Virus record (IMG/VR): IMGVR_UViG_3300036860_000309
Span: 1 to 41,789 of that record
Origin: a virus
Strand: one strand, 5' to 3'
Length of the DNA stretch: 41,789 nt
Shown: positions 14,685 to 22,979 of the stretch, piece after piece
Numbering within the stretch: the stretch's first letter is position 1
Layout: each line of letters starts with the position of its first letter
The notes under the pieces: generated by a model
Database searches by the model: none
Told to the model about the DNA's origin: nothing
The model's input: the letters and a program-made list of their open reading frames with translations, nothing else
Made by a program: the position numbers and the translations under genes

Positions 14685-16210
14685 TGGGACTTGCCAACTG
14701 GTTTTCAGGCTGGGGCCGAGCATTCCGCGAACAAACCGATTACTCGGTGGACCGAGCGAACGTCCGATTCATTCTGCCGCACGATACGGCGCGTTATTCG
14801 GCGCCTACGTCCCGTCGCGCGATTCGAGAAAAATATGAGTGGCTTTGGCAGAATTTCGGCCTCGTACGCGAACTGGTCGCCGGCATTGCGCGGCACGTGG
14901 TCGGCAAAGGGATTTCACCGCAGCTCAACACGACAGACCTCGAATGGAATGCCGAGGCCGATGCGCAATTCGAGGAATGGGCGCTTACGCCCGACCGTTG
15001 CGACATCGCCGGGCGGCGGAACTTCTACGAAGGTCAGACTTTTGCCGTCGAACAGTACATTGGACCGGGCGAATTCTTCGCCTCCGACGTCGGGAATCCA
15101 CGTTGGAACGGCGAACCCTGCTTCCAGCTATACGACCCGAGCGAAATCTGCACGCCGCCGGATCTCGCCGAAGACCCGCGCGTGCTGGACGGCGTTAGAA
15201 TCGACGAGAACTATGTCCCGACGGACCTGTATTTGCGCGTCCAAGGCGACAAGGATTTCAAGTATGAGCCGCGTCCGGCCAGCGGCTTTACCCACTGGTT
15301 CTCCGGCCACACAGCGAACCAAGTACGCGGCATCTCTCCGTTCGCGGCAGCGCTGAACAATCTCGTCGATGTTCACGAGTTGAAGCGGCTGACGACCAAG
15401 ACGGCCAAGGCGCAGCAACTGATTGCACTGGTCCTGAAAGGCGTGGACAAGAAGAGGGGCCGCGGAGCATTCGGCGCGATTAAGAATTCCGGCGCATCGA
15501 CCGCCGGCTACGACGCCAGCCAGGATAACGCTCAACTCGAACAACTATTCACGGGAAGCGGCGCTGGGATTGCCTATCTGAACGATGACGGCAGCGCAGA
15601 ACTGCTTAGTTCCAATTCGCCGAGTCCACTGGTGGAACCATTCGTCACAGACGTTCTGCTGCGCGATGTAAGCTTGGCGCCGGGCGTGCCACTCGAATTC
15701 TTTTGGGCTCCTCAGAAAATCACATCGGCGAATCAGAGATTCATTCTGACCAAAGCAGACCTGTTTTTCCAAATGCTCGGCGACGCATTGATTTATCGCT
15801 GGATTCGCCGGTCGGTGATTCGGGTTCTGTCGTGGCGCATGCAAGCCGGGTTGCTCCGAACGCCGAGCGACCCGCAATGGATGATGAAGCTGAGTTTCCA
15901 GACTCCCGCGCGTCTCTCCATCGACATCGGTCGGGATGGCGCGCTGCAAATCAATCGACTTGGTCAAGGGCTAACTACGCTGCGCAACGAGTACGACAAG
16001 GAAGGCAAGGGTTATCGCCCCGAGATGCGCCAATGGATTCGCGAAATCCTAGAGTTCCTCGAAATCGCGAAGCAGGAAAAGGCACCACCTGAACTCATTG
16101 CGAAGTGGACCGCAGCGCTCCCGGTCTGGCGCGCGCATGCGACCGGAGCGGGAGTTTCCCAGTCATCGCAACCGCCGAATGACAATCAGACGGAGGACCA
16201 GGCAGCATGA
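14684..16210 (+). CDS. Portal protein (lambda gpB family), 508 aa
   Basis: Typical lambda-type portal. The N-terminal segment (SAPTSRRAIREKYEWLWQNFGLVRELVAGIARHVVGKGI) is family-like, and later come the QLYDPSEIC and GFTHWFSGHTANQVRGISPF regions. The C-terminal tail is Gln/Asn/Glu-rich. Twelve subunits form the DNA channel at one capsid vertex that binds terminase and the tail connector. Coupled to the protease gene by a 4-nt overlap. Confidence 0.88.
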   Translation: MGLANWFSGWGRAFREQTDYSVDRANVRFILPHDTARYSAPTSRRAIREKYEWLWQNFGLVRELVAGIARHVVGKGISPQLNTTDLEWNAEADAQFEEWALTPDRCDIAGRRNFYEGQTFAVEQYIGPGEFFASDVGNPRWNGEPCFQLYDPSEICTPPDLAEDPRVLDGVRIDENYVPTDLYLRVQGDKDFKYEPRPASGFTHWFSGHTANQVRGISPFAAALNNLVDVHELKRLTTKTAKAQQLIALVLKGVDKKRGRGAFGAIKNSGASTAGYDASQDNAQLEQLFTGSGAGIAYLNDDGSAELLSSNSPSPLVEPFVTDVLLRDVSLAPGVPLEFFWAPQKITSANQRFILTKADLFFQMLGDALIYRWIRRSVIRVLSWRMQAGLLRTPSDPQWMMKLSFQTPARLSIDIGRDGALQINRLGQGLTTLRNEYDKEGKGYRPEMRQWIREILEFLEIAKQEKAPPELIAKWTAALPVWRAHATGAGVSQSSQPPNDNQTEDQAA

Positions 16211-17052
16211 GATTGCAACGCATTCAGGAACTCGTTTTCCACCGGCCTTGGCTCATCACGCCGAGCGGTCACCACGTCATTCGCGAAATCATCGCGCGCA
16301 AACTGGCTCGGGATGCAATCGAAACCGAACAAGCCGGATTCCTCGATGAATTCATCGTCGCACGGCCGAAGGCATCAGTAGAGAACGGCGTAGGTATGGT
16401 GCATATCTGCGGCGTCGTCGGCGTCGGCATGTCGAACATCGAAAAGACGTGCGGGAATACGGACCTGAACGACCTTCTCGCCGAAATTGAACAGGTGCGC
16501 GCGGACGGAGCCGAGCGAATCATGCTGATGGTCGATTCTCCCGGCGGCACGGTCGGCGGCGTGCCGGAAGCGGCGCAGGCCATTGCCGACAGCGAAGTCC
16601 CGGTCTTTGCCTACGTGCCAGGCGGCGCCATGAATGCCAGCGCTGCCTATTGGCTTACGTCCGGCGCTGACCGCATCTACGCGTCGCAGAGTGCCGAGAT
16701 TGGAAGCATTGGTGTCTATCTTCCGTGGCTCGACCAATCGGCGGCGTTGGCCGCGCGAGGCTATTCCATCGACCTAATCAAAAACAAGGAAGGCGACCTG
16801 AAGGGCGCCGGTTATCCTGGCACTTCACTGACCGAGGACCAACGCGCCGACTTTCAGGAAGGCGTGCAGGAAATCTTCGACAACTTCGCCGCATTCGTCC
16901 GCGAGCATCGGCCTGAAGGCATGGCCGACGATACGTTCCGCGGGCAGACCTTCTTTGGCGCCGAGTCTCGCAAGCGCAAGTTGATTGACGGCGTCGCCAG
17001 CATGGAAGCGGCCATGAGGACGCTGCGCAAATACAAGCGACCAACCGATTGA
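16207..17052 (+). CDS. S49-family capsid maturation protease, 281 aa
   Basis: SppA/gpC-type serine protease. DSPGG at residues 110-114 is the oxyanion region, Ser145 lies in AMNASAAYW as the nucleophile, and Lys199 in EGDLKGAG is the likely general base. S49 proteases in this position cleave scaffold and capsid during head maturation, as lambda gpC does. Here the scaffold is a separate downstream gene and not an internal C-terminal start product. Confidence 0.88.
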   Translation: MRLQRIQELVFHRPWLITPSGHHVIREIIARKLARDAIETEQAGFLDEFIVARPKASVENGVGMVHICGVVGVGMSNIEKTCGNTDLNDLLAEIEQVRADGAERIMLMVDSPGGTVGGVPEAAQAIADSEVPVFAYVPGGAMNASAAYWLTSGADRIYASQSAEIGSIGVYLPWLDQSAALAARGYSIDLIKNKEGDLKGAGYPGTSLTEDQRADFQEGVQEIFDNFAAFVREHRPEGMADDTFRGQTFFGAESRKRKLIDGVASMEAAMRTLRKYKRPTD

Positions 17053-17070
17053 CATTCAAACGACCGACAA

Positions 17071-17502
17071 ATGAGCAAGAAAACCGACCTCGAATTGCTG
17101 GAGGAAGCAAACGCTCGGATTGAGGCGCTTCAAGCCGACCTTAACGCCGCAACCGCTCTCGTGGATCGCGCAGCGCTCGACGTTGAACTCGCGAACAAGC
17201 GCGCGACGGATGCAGAGGCGAAGGCCATCGCGGAAAAGGCACGCGCCGAGGAAGCCGGAGAGCTGCTAGAGGCGTCTATGAAGACGAACGAAAAGCTTAT
17301 GTCCGAACAGAAAACTGCCGAACAGCGCGCCACTGAAATCGCCGCGCGTCATGGCATCAAGCCTACCAAGCAAGCCGCCGCTGAGACCGACGAGGACGGT
17401 ATCCTCACAGCGTTCGCGGCAATCACCGACGCCACGGAGCGCGCCAATTTTTACCGCAAGCACAAGGCCGAGATTCGCAAACACTTCAAACGCGCATCCT
17501 GA
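17071..17502 (+). CDS. Putative scaffold protein, 143 aa
   Basis: A long, highly charged coiled coil covers residues 5-110 (Ala/Glu/Lys-rich heptads), followed by a short globular tail (GILTAFAAITDATERANFYRKHKAEIRKHF). Position between protease and capsid, helical character and basic C-terminus fit a procapsid scaffold that binds coat protein. No sequence family was recognised. Confidence 0.7.
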   Translation: MSKKTDLELLEEANARIEALQADLNAATALVDRAALDVELANKRATDAEAKAIAEKARAEEAGELLEASMKTNEKLMSEQKTAEQRATEIAARHGIKPTKQAAAETDEDGILTAFAAITDATERANFYRKHKAEIRKHFKRAS

Positions 17503-17537
17503 ATTTGACAGTCGCCGCCAACTAAACCGCAAACTCA

Positions 17538-18422
17538 ATGGCAACGTACACCAACCTAAACAACGAAATTTTCGCGCAGTCCGCGATTCAGGGCCTGTGC
17601 AAGATTCTGTTGCCGCTCTCTCGGTTCTCTCACAATTTCAGTCCCGATTCCGGGCAGAGAGGCGACCAAGTGCTTGTGCCGCTCATCTCGACACTGACGG
17701 CAACCACGTTCGGCGGATCGTACGCGGTTTGCGGCGGTACGAAGACGGTTGCGACCATCAACCTTACGAACCAAAAGGTCGTGCAGGTTGGTCAGAGCGA
17801 CATCACGGCTTGGTCCTCGAGCGTGTCGAACCTCGAGGACTTCGGCTACCAGATGGGCAAGGCGCTCGGAACGCTCGTGCTAACCGACATTCTTTCGCTG
17901 GTCACGACCGCGAACTTCACGAGTGCGGCAATCACGACAGTTTCATTCTTCGGCCTAAACGAACTGCGTGCCGCGCGTCTCGCGCTCAACGTGGCGAACG
18001 TCCCTACGGACCCGCGCAGCATCCTGCTCGACTGCACGCCGTACGACCAGCTTTTGGGCATCACGAACTTCGTCCAGGCTCAAATGTTCAAGGACCAGTC
18101 TGTTCTCCAAGAAGGCCGGGTCATGCGGGCGTTGGGCATGGACTTCTACGAAATCAATGCCCTCTTCGCTGCCGCAAACTCCATCATGGCATTCGTCGCG
18201 CACCCGGATTCGATTGCGATTGGAATGCGCTACCTGCAGCCGCAGAAGCCGGAAGCCTATTCGGACGCCCATTCAATCACCGACCCTGAGACCGGACTGA
18301 CCGTTGGTCTGCGCGACCATTACGACCCGAACACCGGCTCGCGGTACATCAACCTCGAGTGTCTCTACGGTTACACAGTCGGTCTGACGAACTGCGGACG
18401 CATCATCAAGCGGACGGACTAA
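17538..18422 (+). CDS. Major capsid protein (putative), 294 aa
   Basis: Follows protease and scaffold, as the capsid gene does in lambda-like clusters. The N-terminus (ATYTNLNNEIFAQSAIQGLCKILLPLSRFSHNFS) and internal ALGTLVLTDILSLV...LNELRAARLALN...LLDCTPYDQLLG look like an HK97-fold coat. It ends with a conserved-looking NTGSRYINLECLYGY block. No lambda gpE similarity could be asserted by eye, so the call rests on context and composition. Confidence 0.78.
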   Translation: MATYTNLNNEIFAQSAIQGLCKILLPLSRFSHNFSPDSGQRGDQVLVPLISTLTATTFGGSYAVCGGTKTVATINLTNQKVVQVGQSDITAWSSSVSNLEDFGYQMGKALGTLVLTDILSLVTTANFTSAAITTVSFFGLNELRAARLALNVANVPTDPRSILLDCTPYDQLLGITNFVQAQMFKDQSVLQEGRVMRALGMDFYEINALFAAANSIMAFVAHPDSIAIGMRYLQPQKPEAYSDAHSITDPETGLTVGLRDHYDPNTGSRYINLECLYGYTVGLTNCGRIIKRTD

Positions 18423-18830
18423 GTGGCCTACTTCCCCGACACCGTAGTCGCGGCTGGTTTCCTGACTGGAAACGACGACGTAGGAATAGGTTACTCGACT
18501 GGCGCCGGTGCAGCGGTCACACAGGCCACTAATCGGACCACCGGCGTCACCATCAATGCGCTTTGCGGGGCAATCACGACGAACAACGCCAGCCTCGCGG
18601 CTGAAGCTGCGGCGGAGTTCACCGTGACCAACGATAAGGTTGCGATTGGAGACGTGCCGACCGTAGCGCAGCGCAGCGGCAGCAACGGCGGAAATACCGA
18701 CGTGTTCGTTTCCACGGTCGCCGATGGCAGCTTCAAGATTAAGGTCGCGAACAATAACGCGGCAGCAGGCACCGCAGAGACCGGCGCCATCATCATCAAT
18801 TTCGCGGTCTATAAAGCCGTAAGTTCCTAA
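18423..18830 (+). CDS. Capsid decoration-like virion protein, 135 aa (GTG start)
   Basis: GTG follows the capsid stop directly. The sequence is beta-rich with VTQATNRTTGVTINALCGAI, FTVTNDKVAIGDVP and GSFKIKVANNNAAAGT, and ends IIINFAVYKA. This motif set is widespread in phage virion proteins of the capsid-cement or fibre type. It probably coats the capsid. Confidence 0.7.
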   Translation: MAYFPDTVVAAGFLTGNDDVGIGYSTGAGAAVTQATNRTTGVTINALCGAITTNNASLAAEAAAEFTVTNDKVAIGDVPTVAQRSGSNGGNTDVFVSTVADGSFKIKVANNNAAAGTAETGAIIINFAVYKAVSS

Positions 18831-18847
18831 TTCTTGGCATGGGCTCG

Positions 18848-18878
18848 CGGGCGTGTCGTTCATGAGGCGGCACGCCCG
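18848..18878 (+). terminator. Hairpin between decoration and glycosylation genes
   Basis: CGGGCGTG at 18848-18855 pairs with CACGCCCG at 18871-18878 and is followed by TTTCC. The stem is GC-rich and the T-run is short, so it may attenuate and not fully stop transcription from the abundant capsid genes into the glycosyltransferase gene. Confidence 0.5.
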
Positions 18879-18903
18879 TTTCCGTTGACGCGAACCGTTC
18901 GGC

Positions 18904-21147
18904 ATGTCGCCAACATACCAGAACGGGAAACTCATCTCCCTTTGCCTCATTACCGGCAACTGCGAGGAATACATCGAACGCTGCCTGTCCAGCTTCGCAC
19001 CGATTGCAGACGAAATCGTCGTGGTCCGCGCCATCGGGAACCAAGAACCAGACGCAACGCTCGACATCGCGCGGGATAAGTTCGGGGCCATCACAGCCGA
19101 ATACCGGAATTCACCGCCATTTGATTCATGGCCGCACATTGATAATTTCGCTCGCGCTCGCCAGATGTCGTTTAGCCTTGCGTCCGGCACCTACTGCTTC
19201 TGGTGCGATACCGACGATATTCTAGTCTCGGGCGCGGAGAAGATTCGCAAGCATGCCGCGGATGGCGCTTATGCATGCTACATTTTCCCTTATGATGTCT
19301 TCGGAAAAAACGTCATCGTGCCGCGCGAACGAATGATGTTGAAGCTTTCTGGCATCTGGGAAAATGCGGTTCACGAAGCATTTAGGTTCGACATAGAACC
19401 AGTCTCCACCGTGATGGATGAAAGCGTTGTGATTCAGCACCTACCGCACCTCACGAAGACCGGCAGCAACGACCGGAACTTGCGGATTCTCGAATCAATT
19501 CCAGACGACCAAATGACGGTCGGCCTGAAGTACCATTATTTCGGCGAACTGATGGGCGCAGGCCGCATACAGGAAGCCATCCCGCTTGCAATCCAACTCA
19601 TCACAGAGGAAGACCTCGGCAAAGACGAACGCTACGACCTCCTGCTTTCGCTCTGCATCCAGACTAGCGACCTCAAGCAGCGCACGGATTTGCTGCACGA
19701 AGCCTTTAAGGCCGACCCGGCGCGACGCGAAGCCCTCGGCGTCCTGGCCTGTAACGCGATGGATTCAGGTAATCCAGAATGGGCGCTAGCGTTCGCGCGA
19801 CAGATGGTCGCGACGGCTACACCTGAGATTCAGTCATGGAACTCACGGCAGCCGTTCTATGGCTACGTAGGAGACGACATCTACCAGCAGGCGCTGCGCG
19901 TGAATGGGCTCTTCGCCGAAGCCGAAATCATCCGCCGGGAGATACTGAAGAAGCAAGGCGGACCTCGGATTGCGCTATTGCACGCAACTCGCGGGCGTCC
20001 CGTCATGGCAAGCAAATGCCGCAAGGCCTGGCATGACCTGGCTGCAGAACCCGGCCGCGTCGAACACATATTCGCAATCGACGACGACGACCCGGAAAGC
20101 GCCATCCTTCGCCGCTTCCATCATATCGTAGTCCCGCACGGCGGCGGCTGCGTGCGCGCCTGGAATATGGCTGCGCACTCGACCTCGGCACCGGTCATAG
20201 TCCAACTCTCGGACGACTGGATTCCGGTCCCGAAATGGGACGACCTAATTCTCGAGCGGATTGGCGACGTGAACGAACCGCGCGTCCTGGCAATCAGCGA
20301 CGGAATTCGCAGCGACCAACTGCTGTGCATGGCGATTTGCACGCGGAATTACCTGACGAGTTTCGGCGATTACTTCCTTTTCCATCCTTGGTTCAAAGGC
20401 GTCTACAGCGACAACTGGTTCACGCATCAGGCATACGAACGCAGCGCAGTCATCGAGGCGCGCGACATTCAGTTCACGCACAATCACCCGGTCGCCGGCG
20501 CCGAATGGGACGCGACCTATAGGGCACAGAACTCGGGCGAACGCTACGAGGAAGGCAAGGCCATTTACCACCTCCTTCTCGAAGGCTGGGATTGGTCAAG
20601 CGTCCCCGGCTGGTTCAACTACTGGCCGTTCTATCAGGAAATCGCGGAGATTCTAAAAGACGGCGACCATATCGCGGAGGTCGGCGTATGGCTTGGCCGT
20701 TCCGTCATCTATCTCGCGCAGGAGCTGAAGCGCCAAGGCAAGAGTTGCGAAATCCACACATACGATACCTTCCAAGGCGAAGACAATCAGCCGGAGCACC
20801 AAGCCGTTGTGGATGAATACGGCGGGAGTATAAGAGAGGCGTTCTACGACAACGTTAAACGATGCGGAGTCAGTGAACTATTTTCAGTGACTCAATGTGA
20901 CTCCGCCGCCGGAGCTTCGTTTCATGAGAATGATGAAATGGCCTTCGTTTTCATCGACGCCGCGCACGATTACGAGAGCGTGAAGCGCGACATTCAGGCA
21001 TGGCTCCCGAAGGTCAAACCGGGTGGCATTCTGGCCGGTCACGACATTCAGCACGAAGAAGTGCAGCGCGCCGTGAAGGAACTCCTTCCAGCGGCGAAAG
21101 TCTGCGGGCCGGTTTGGGTCTATCGCGCGGGGGAGGTGGCGAAATGA
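18904..21147 (+). CDS. Glycosyltransferase-glycosyltransferase-methyltransferase fusion, 747 aa
   Basis: Three enzymatic modules can be read. Residues 8-200 form a GT2-type glycosyltransferase (LCLITGNCEEYIERCL, DxD-type CDTDD at 101-105, WENAVHEAF). Residues 205-345 are helical and repeat-like. Residues 354-545 look like a second GT-A domain (ALLHATRGRPVMASKC, AIDDDDPES at 391-399, LSDDWIPVPKWDD). Residues 585-745 are a class I SAM methyltransferase (AEVGVWLGRS at 591-600, FIDAAHDYESV at 683-693, GGILAGHD at 707-714). Set among virion genes, it probably adds and methylates sugars on capsid or tail proteins (inference). A shorter GT2 gene follows. Confidence 0.8.
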   Translation: MSPTYQNGKLISLCLITGNCEEYIERCLSSFAPIADEIVVVRAIGNQEPDATLDIARDKFGAITAEYRNSPPFDSWPHIDNFARARQMSFSLASGTYCFWCDTDDILVSGAEKIRKHAADGAYACYIFPYDVFGKNVIVPRERMMLKLSGIWENAVHEAFRFDIEPVSTVMDESVVIQHLPHLTKTGSNDRNLRILESIPDDQMTVGLKYHYFGELMGAGRIQEAIPLAIQLITEEDLGKDERYDLLLSLCIQTSDLKQRTDLLHEAFKADPARREALGVLACNAMDSGNPEWALAFARQMVATATPEIQSWNSRQPFYGYVGDDIYQQALRVNGLFAEAEIIRREILKKQGGPRIALLHATRGRPVMASKCRKAWHDLAAEPGRVEHIFAIDDDDPESAILRRFHHIVVPHGGGCVRAWNMAAHSTSAPVIVQLSDDWIPVPKWDDLILERIGDVNEPRVLAISDGIRSDQLLCMAICTRNYLTSFGDYFLFHPWFKGVYSDNWFTHQAYERSAVIEARDIQFTHNHPVAGAEWDATYRAQNSGERYEEGKAIYHLLLEGWDWSSVPGWFNYWPFYQEIAEILKDGDHIAEVGVWLGRSVIYLAQELKRQGKSCEIHTYDTFQGEDNQPEHQAVVDEYGGSIREAFYDNVKRCGVSELFSVTQCDSAAGASFHENDEMAFVFIDAAHDYESVKRDIQAWLPKVKPGGILAGHDIQHEEVQRAVKELLPAAKVCGPVWVYRAGEVAK

Positions 21148-21371
21148 AAGCTTCAGAAGCACGCAAAATAGCCGACGCCGCGCTCCATGAATCCATTCTG
21201 CAAGAGATAGAAGTGCAAGCCAAGCGGGGCGGTCACTGGATAGTTGTCCAACAAATCGGTAACGGAGCCACAAAAACGCTTGAGGCGCTCGGTTACTCCG
21301 TGACGCAGGGAGAATACAACCCAAGCATGGGGATCAAGGGAACAAAGATTTCATGGGAGGAGGCCCAATGA
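21144..21371 (+). CDS. Hypothetical protein, 75 aa
   Basis: ATG overlaps the fusion gene's stop and has GGGGAGG upstream; it ends overlapping the next ATG. The sequence (ASEARKIADAALHESILQEIEVQAKRGGHWIVVQQIGNGATKTLEALGY) is typical of small phage proteins with an alpha-beta fold. Its place inside the glycosylation cassette is the only functional clue. Confidence 0.6.
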   Translation: MKASEARKIADAALHESILQEIEVQAKRGGHWIVVQQIGNGATKTLEALGYSVTQGEYNPSMGIKGTKISWEEAQ

Positions 21372-22003
21372 TTCTCTCCATCCTCACGCCAGCCGTCCCG
21401 TCTCGCATCGCGCAACTCGGCAAACTCTGCGACCACATAGGCGCTCAAATTGGCGATTTACGCGTCGAACACCTCGTCCTACTGGATAACAAGCGGCGGT
21501 CGGTCGGCGAGAAGCGTGACGCCCTCCTGCGCGCGGCACGGGGGCAATACGTCGCCTTCGTCGATGACGACGATTGGGTTTCCAACGATTACGTGCGCGA
21601 GATATGCGAAGCTGCCGCAAAGGAACCATCTGTAATCACGTTCCTACAGGGGGCGAACGTGAACGGAAAAGTCGCCTTCGTGGAGTTCAAGCTTGGCAAT
21701 CCGAACGACCCGTTTACTGGCTCCGCGGTAGGCGCAGGAAACATCCACTCGATTCCCAGAGTCAGGCGCAACGCCTGGCACGTCTGCGCCTGGCGTCGTG
21801 CGCTTGCCGTTCAAAGCAGCTTCCCGGCGACGAATTACGGCGAGGATTGGGCGTTCGCTCGGCCGCTTACCGAATTAGTCGGGTTGCGCGAGATCCATAT
21901 CCCACTGGTCCTCCATTTCTATCGGCACGACGAGCGGACTACTGAGGCGCCGCCGCCCATGACCGACCCCCGCCAAAGCGTCGCCGCTGGCCAAGATTCT
22001 TAA
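21368..22003 (+). CDS. GT2-type glycosyltransferase, 211 aa
   Basis: Opens with LSILTPAVPSRIAQLGKLCDHI and has GEKRDALLRAARGQYVAFVDDDDWVSNDYV with the metal-binding DDDD at 66-69, as in GT-A family 2 enzymes. GEDWAFARPL near residue 158 is the acceptor-side acidic motif. It follows the large fusion gene and should act with it. The 3' end overlaps the convergent small gene at 21939 by 65 bp. Confidence 0.8.
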   Translation: MILSILTPAVPSRIAQLGKLCDHIGAQIGDLRVEHLVLLDNKRRSVGEKRDALLRAARGQYVAFVDDDDWVSNDYVREICEAAAKEPSVITFLQGANVNGKVAFVEFKLGNPNDPFTGSAVGAGNIHSIPRVRRNAWHVCAWRRALAVQSSFPATNYGEDWAFARPLTELVGLREIHIPLVLHFYRHDERTTEAPPPMTDPRQSVAAGQDS

Positions 22004-22136
22004 TCGGTAGGCAAAAGCACGGGGCATAATATGGGGACCCAGGTTTTGGGTAAAGCTTTCCGCTTCCGCCGCACAAATGGCAATATGGATTAGCTAAATT
22101 GGCGTTCTCGCTGAATCTGACGCCGACGGTCATCAT
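21939..22136 (-). CDS. Small cysteine-motif protein, 65 aa
   Basis: Contains CHLCGGSGKLYPKPGSPYYAPCFCLP, a four-cysteine zinc motif closely matched by CQFCGGTG...GPCFCL in the gene at 22701. The start is preceded by GAGGCTAAACC. It is the last gene of the leftward block and overlaps the glycosyltransferase gene tail to tail. The matching motif supports a real gene, although the far C-terminus is arginine/glycine-rich and may be poorly conserved. Confidence 0.55.
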   Translation of the reverse strand: MMTVGVRFSENANLANPYCHLCGGSGKLYPKPGSPYYAPCFCLPIKNLGQRRRFGGGRSWAAAPQ

Positions 22137-22139
22137 GGT

Positions 22140-22313
22140 TTAGCCTCCGCAACGTCGCTTGGCCTCGTTTAAGCGGCGGTCGAATTTACGGCTGATGTTG
22201 CGCAGAAATGAATTAACTCCGTGAGATAAGCTCTGGTCACCAGCGCTCGTCCAATTCAGGACCGATTCAAGCGTCCAGGTCGGGAGAAGATTAAGGGACA
22301 TTTTAAGCCTCAT
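22140..22313 (-). CDS. Small hypothetical protein, 57 aa
   Basis: Reads MRLKMSLNLLPTWTLESVL at the start and ends NEAKRRCGG. Its ATG overlaps the stop of the 22310 gene (ATGA) and its last codons carry GGAGGCTAAACC ahead of the next ATG. The size and coupling fit a real small gene of the leftward operon. Function unknown. Confidence 0.5.
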   Translation of the reverse strand: MRLKMSLNLLPTWTLESVLNWTSAGDQSLSHGVNSFLRNISRKFDRRLNEAKRRCGG

Positions 22314-22519
22314 GGTTTAGCCTCGTGGTGGATGCATCCGAATTTCTCGCCGGTCTCGAAGTAACTTCCACAGTCATCACCCATCCCATATCCAAGTCCA
22401 TCAGAAAGGGTTTTAGTGCTGCACCTTTCGGTGAACTTGGGGCAACTGCACTCGCCGATTACTTGCTTCCGTGGCGTTTTATCGCGCGTCCAGAACCGGC
22501 AGGTGTCACAGGTGTTCAT
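22310..22519 (-). CDS. Cysteine-rich protein, 69 aa
   Basis: Seven cysteines: CDTC at residues 4-7, CSCPKF near 24, C33, C50 and C61, with a closing HHEAKP. The pattern CDTCRFW...GECSCPKF resembles small phage proteins thought to bind zinc. Both ends are coupled by ATGA overlaps. Confidence 0.6.
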   Translation of the reverse strand: MNTCDTCRFWTRDKTPRKQVIGECSCPKFTERCSTKTLSDGLGYGMGDDCGSYFETGEKFGCIHHEAKP

Positions 22520-22704
22520 TGGCCTTCGTTCGCATCGATTAGGAACCGAGAAGCAACCAACAGTGCTCCGGCGCGTAGATTCAGCATTTCCATTTCACCC
22601 TTCCCATCAGCCGGAGAGGAAAGAGCCATCATGCTAAGGCGAGCAGCTTGTTCCCTGAGAAAGCATATCGCTTCGCTGAAATCGCGCTGAGGAGCCTCAC
22701 TCAT
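22516..22704 (-). CDS. Small hypothetical protein, 62 aa
   Basis: Helical, with FSEAICFLREQAARLSMMAL and RAGALLVASRFLIDANEGQ. Coupled at both ends in the leftward operon. No family was recognised. Confidence 0.55.
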   Translation of the reverse strand: MSEAPQRDFSEAICFLREQAARLSMMALSSPADGKGEMEMLNLRAGALLVASRFLIDANEGQ

Positions 22705-22979
22705 ACCGCCGAAAGCTTCCGAATAAGTTCCGCGAGAGGCTCAAGCTCAGCTTTGAGCGAACGAAGTTCATCTTCTGTCCACGATTCGAAATCGACTCCG
22801 TTGAGGTCCATACATACATCCACGACGCGTTTGATTCTCGCAACCGGCTGGAACTGCAAACAAAAGCATGGACCGCTTGTCAGGCCCCCTCCGTATTTAT
22901 CAAATCCCTTAACTTCCATCCCGGTCCCGCCGCAGAATTGGCAGTTCGGCAGCGGTCGTTCCGGCGGGAATCTATTCAT
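22701..22979 (-). CDS. Zinc-motif protein, 92 aa
   Basis: N-terminal CQFCGGTG and GPCFCL (residues about 13-43) form a four-cysteine site like that of the 21939 gene. The C-terminal half (WTEDELRSLKAELEPLAELIRKLSA) matches the end of the next gene upstream (WPDELRMSLRTELEPLVELYRELSA), so a segment has been shared or duplicated between the two. Confidence 0.6.
   Translation of the reverse strand: MNRFPPERPLPNCQFCGGTGMEVKGFDKYGGGLTSGPCFCLQFQPVARIKRVVDVCMDLNGVDFESWTEDELRSLKAELEPLAELIRKLSAV

Noticed and set aside
14229-14723. 164-aa minus-strand frame over the 14388 gene
   Set aside because: It overlaps the well-supported gpW-position gene and portal start in antisense, with no ribosome site or recognisable pattern.
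16207-17502. Lambda-style scaffold nested in frame inside the protease gene
   Set aside because: The protease ends at 17052 and a separate coiled-coil gene follows in the scaffold position, so no nested start is needed.
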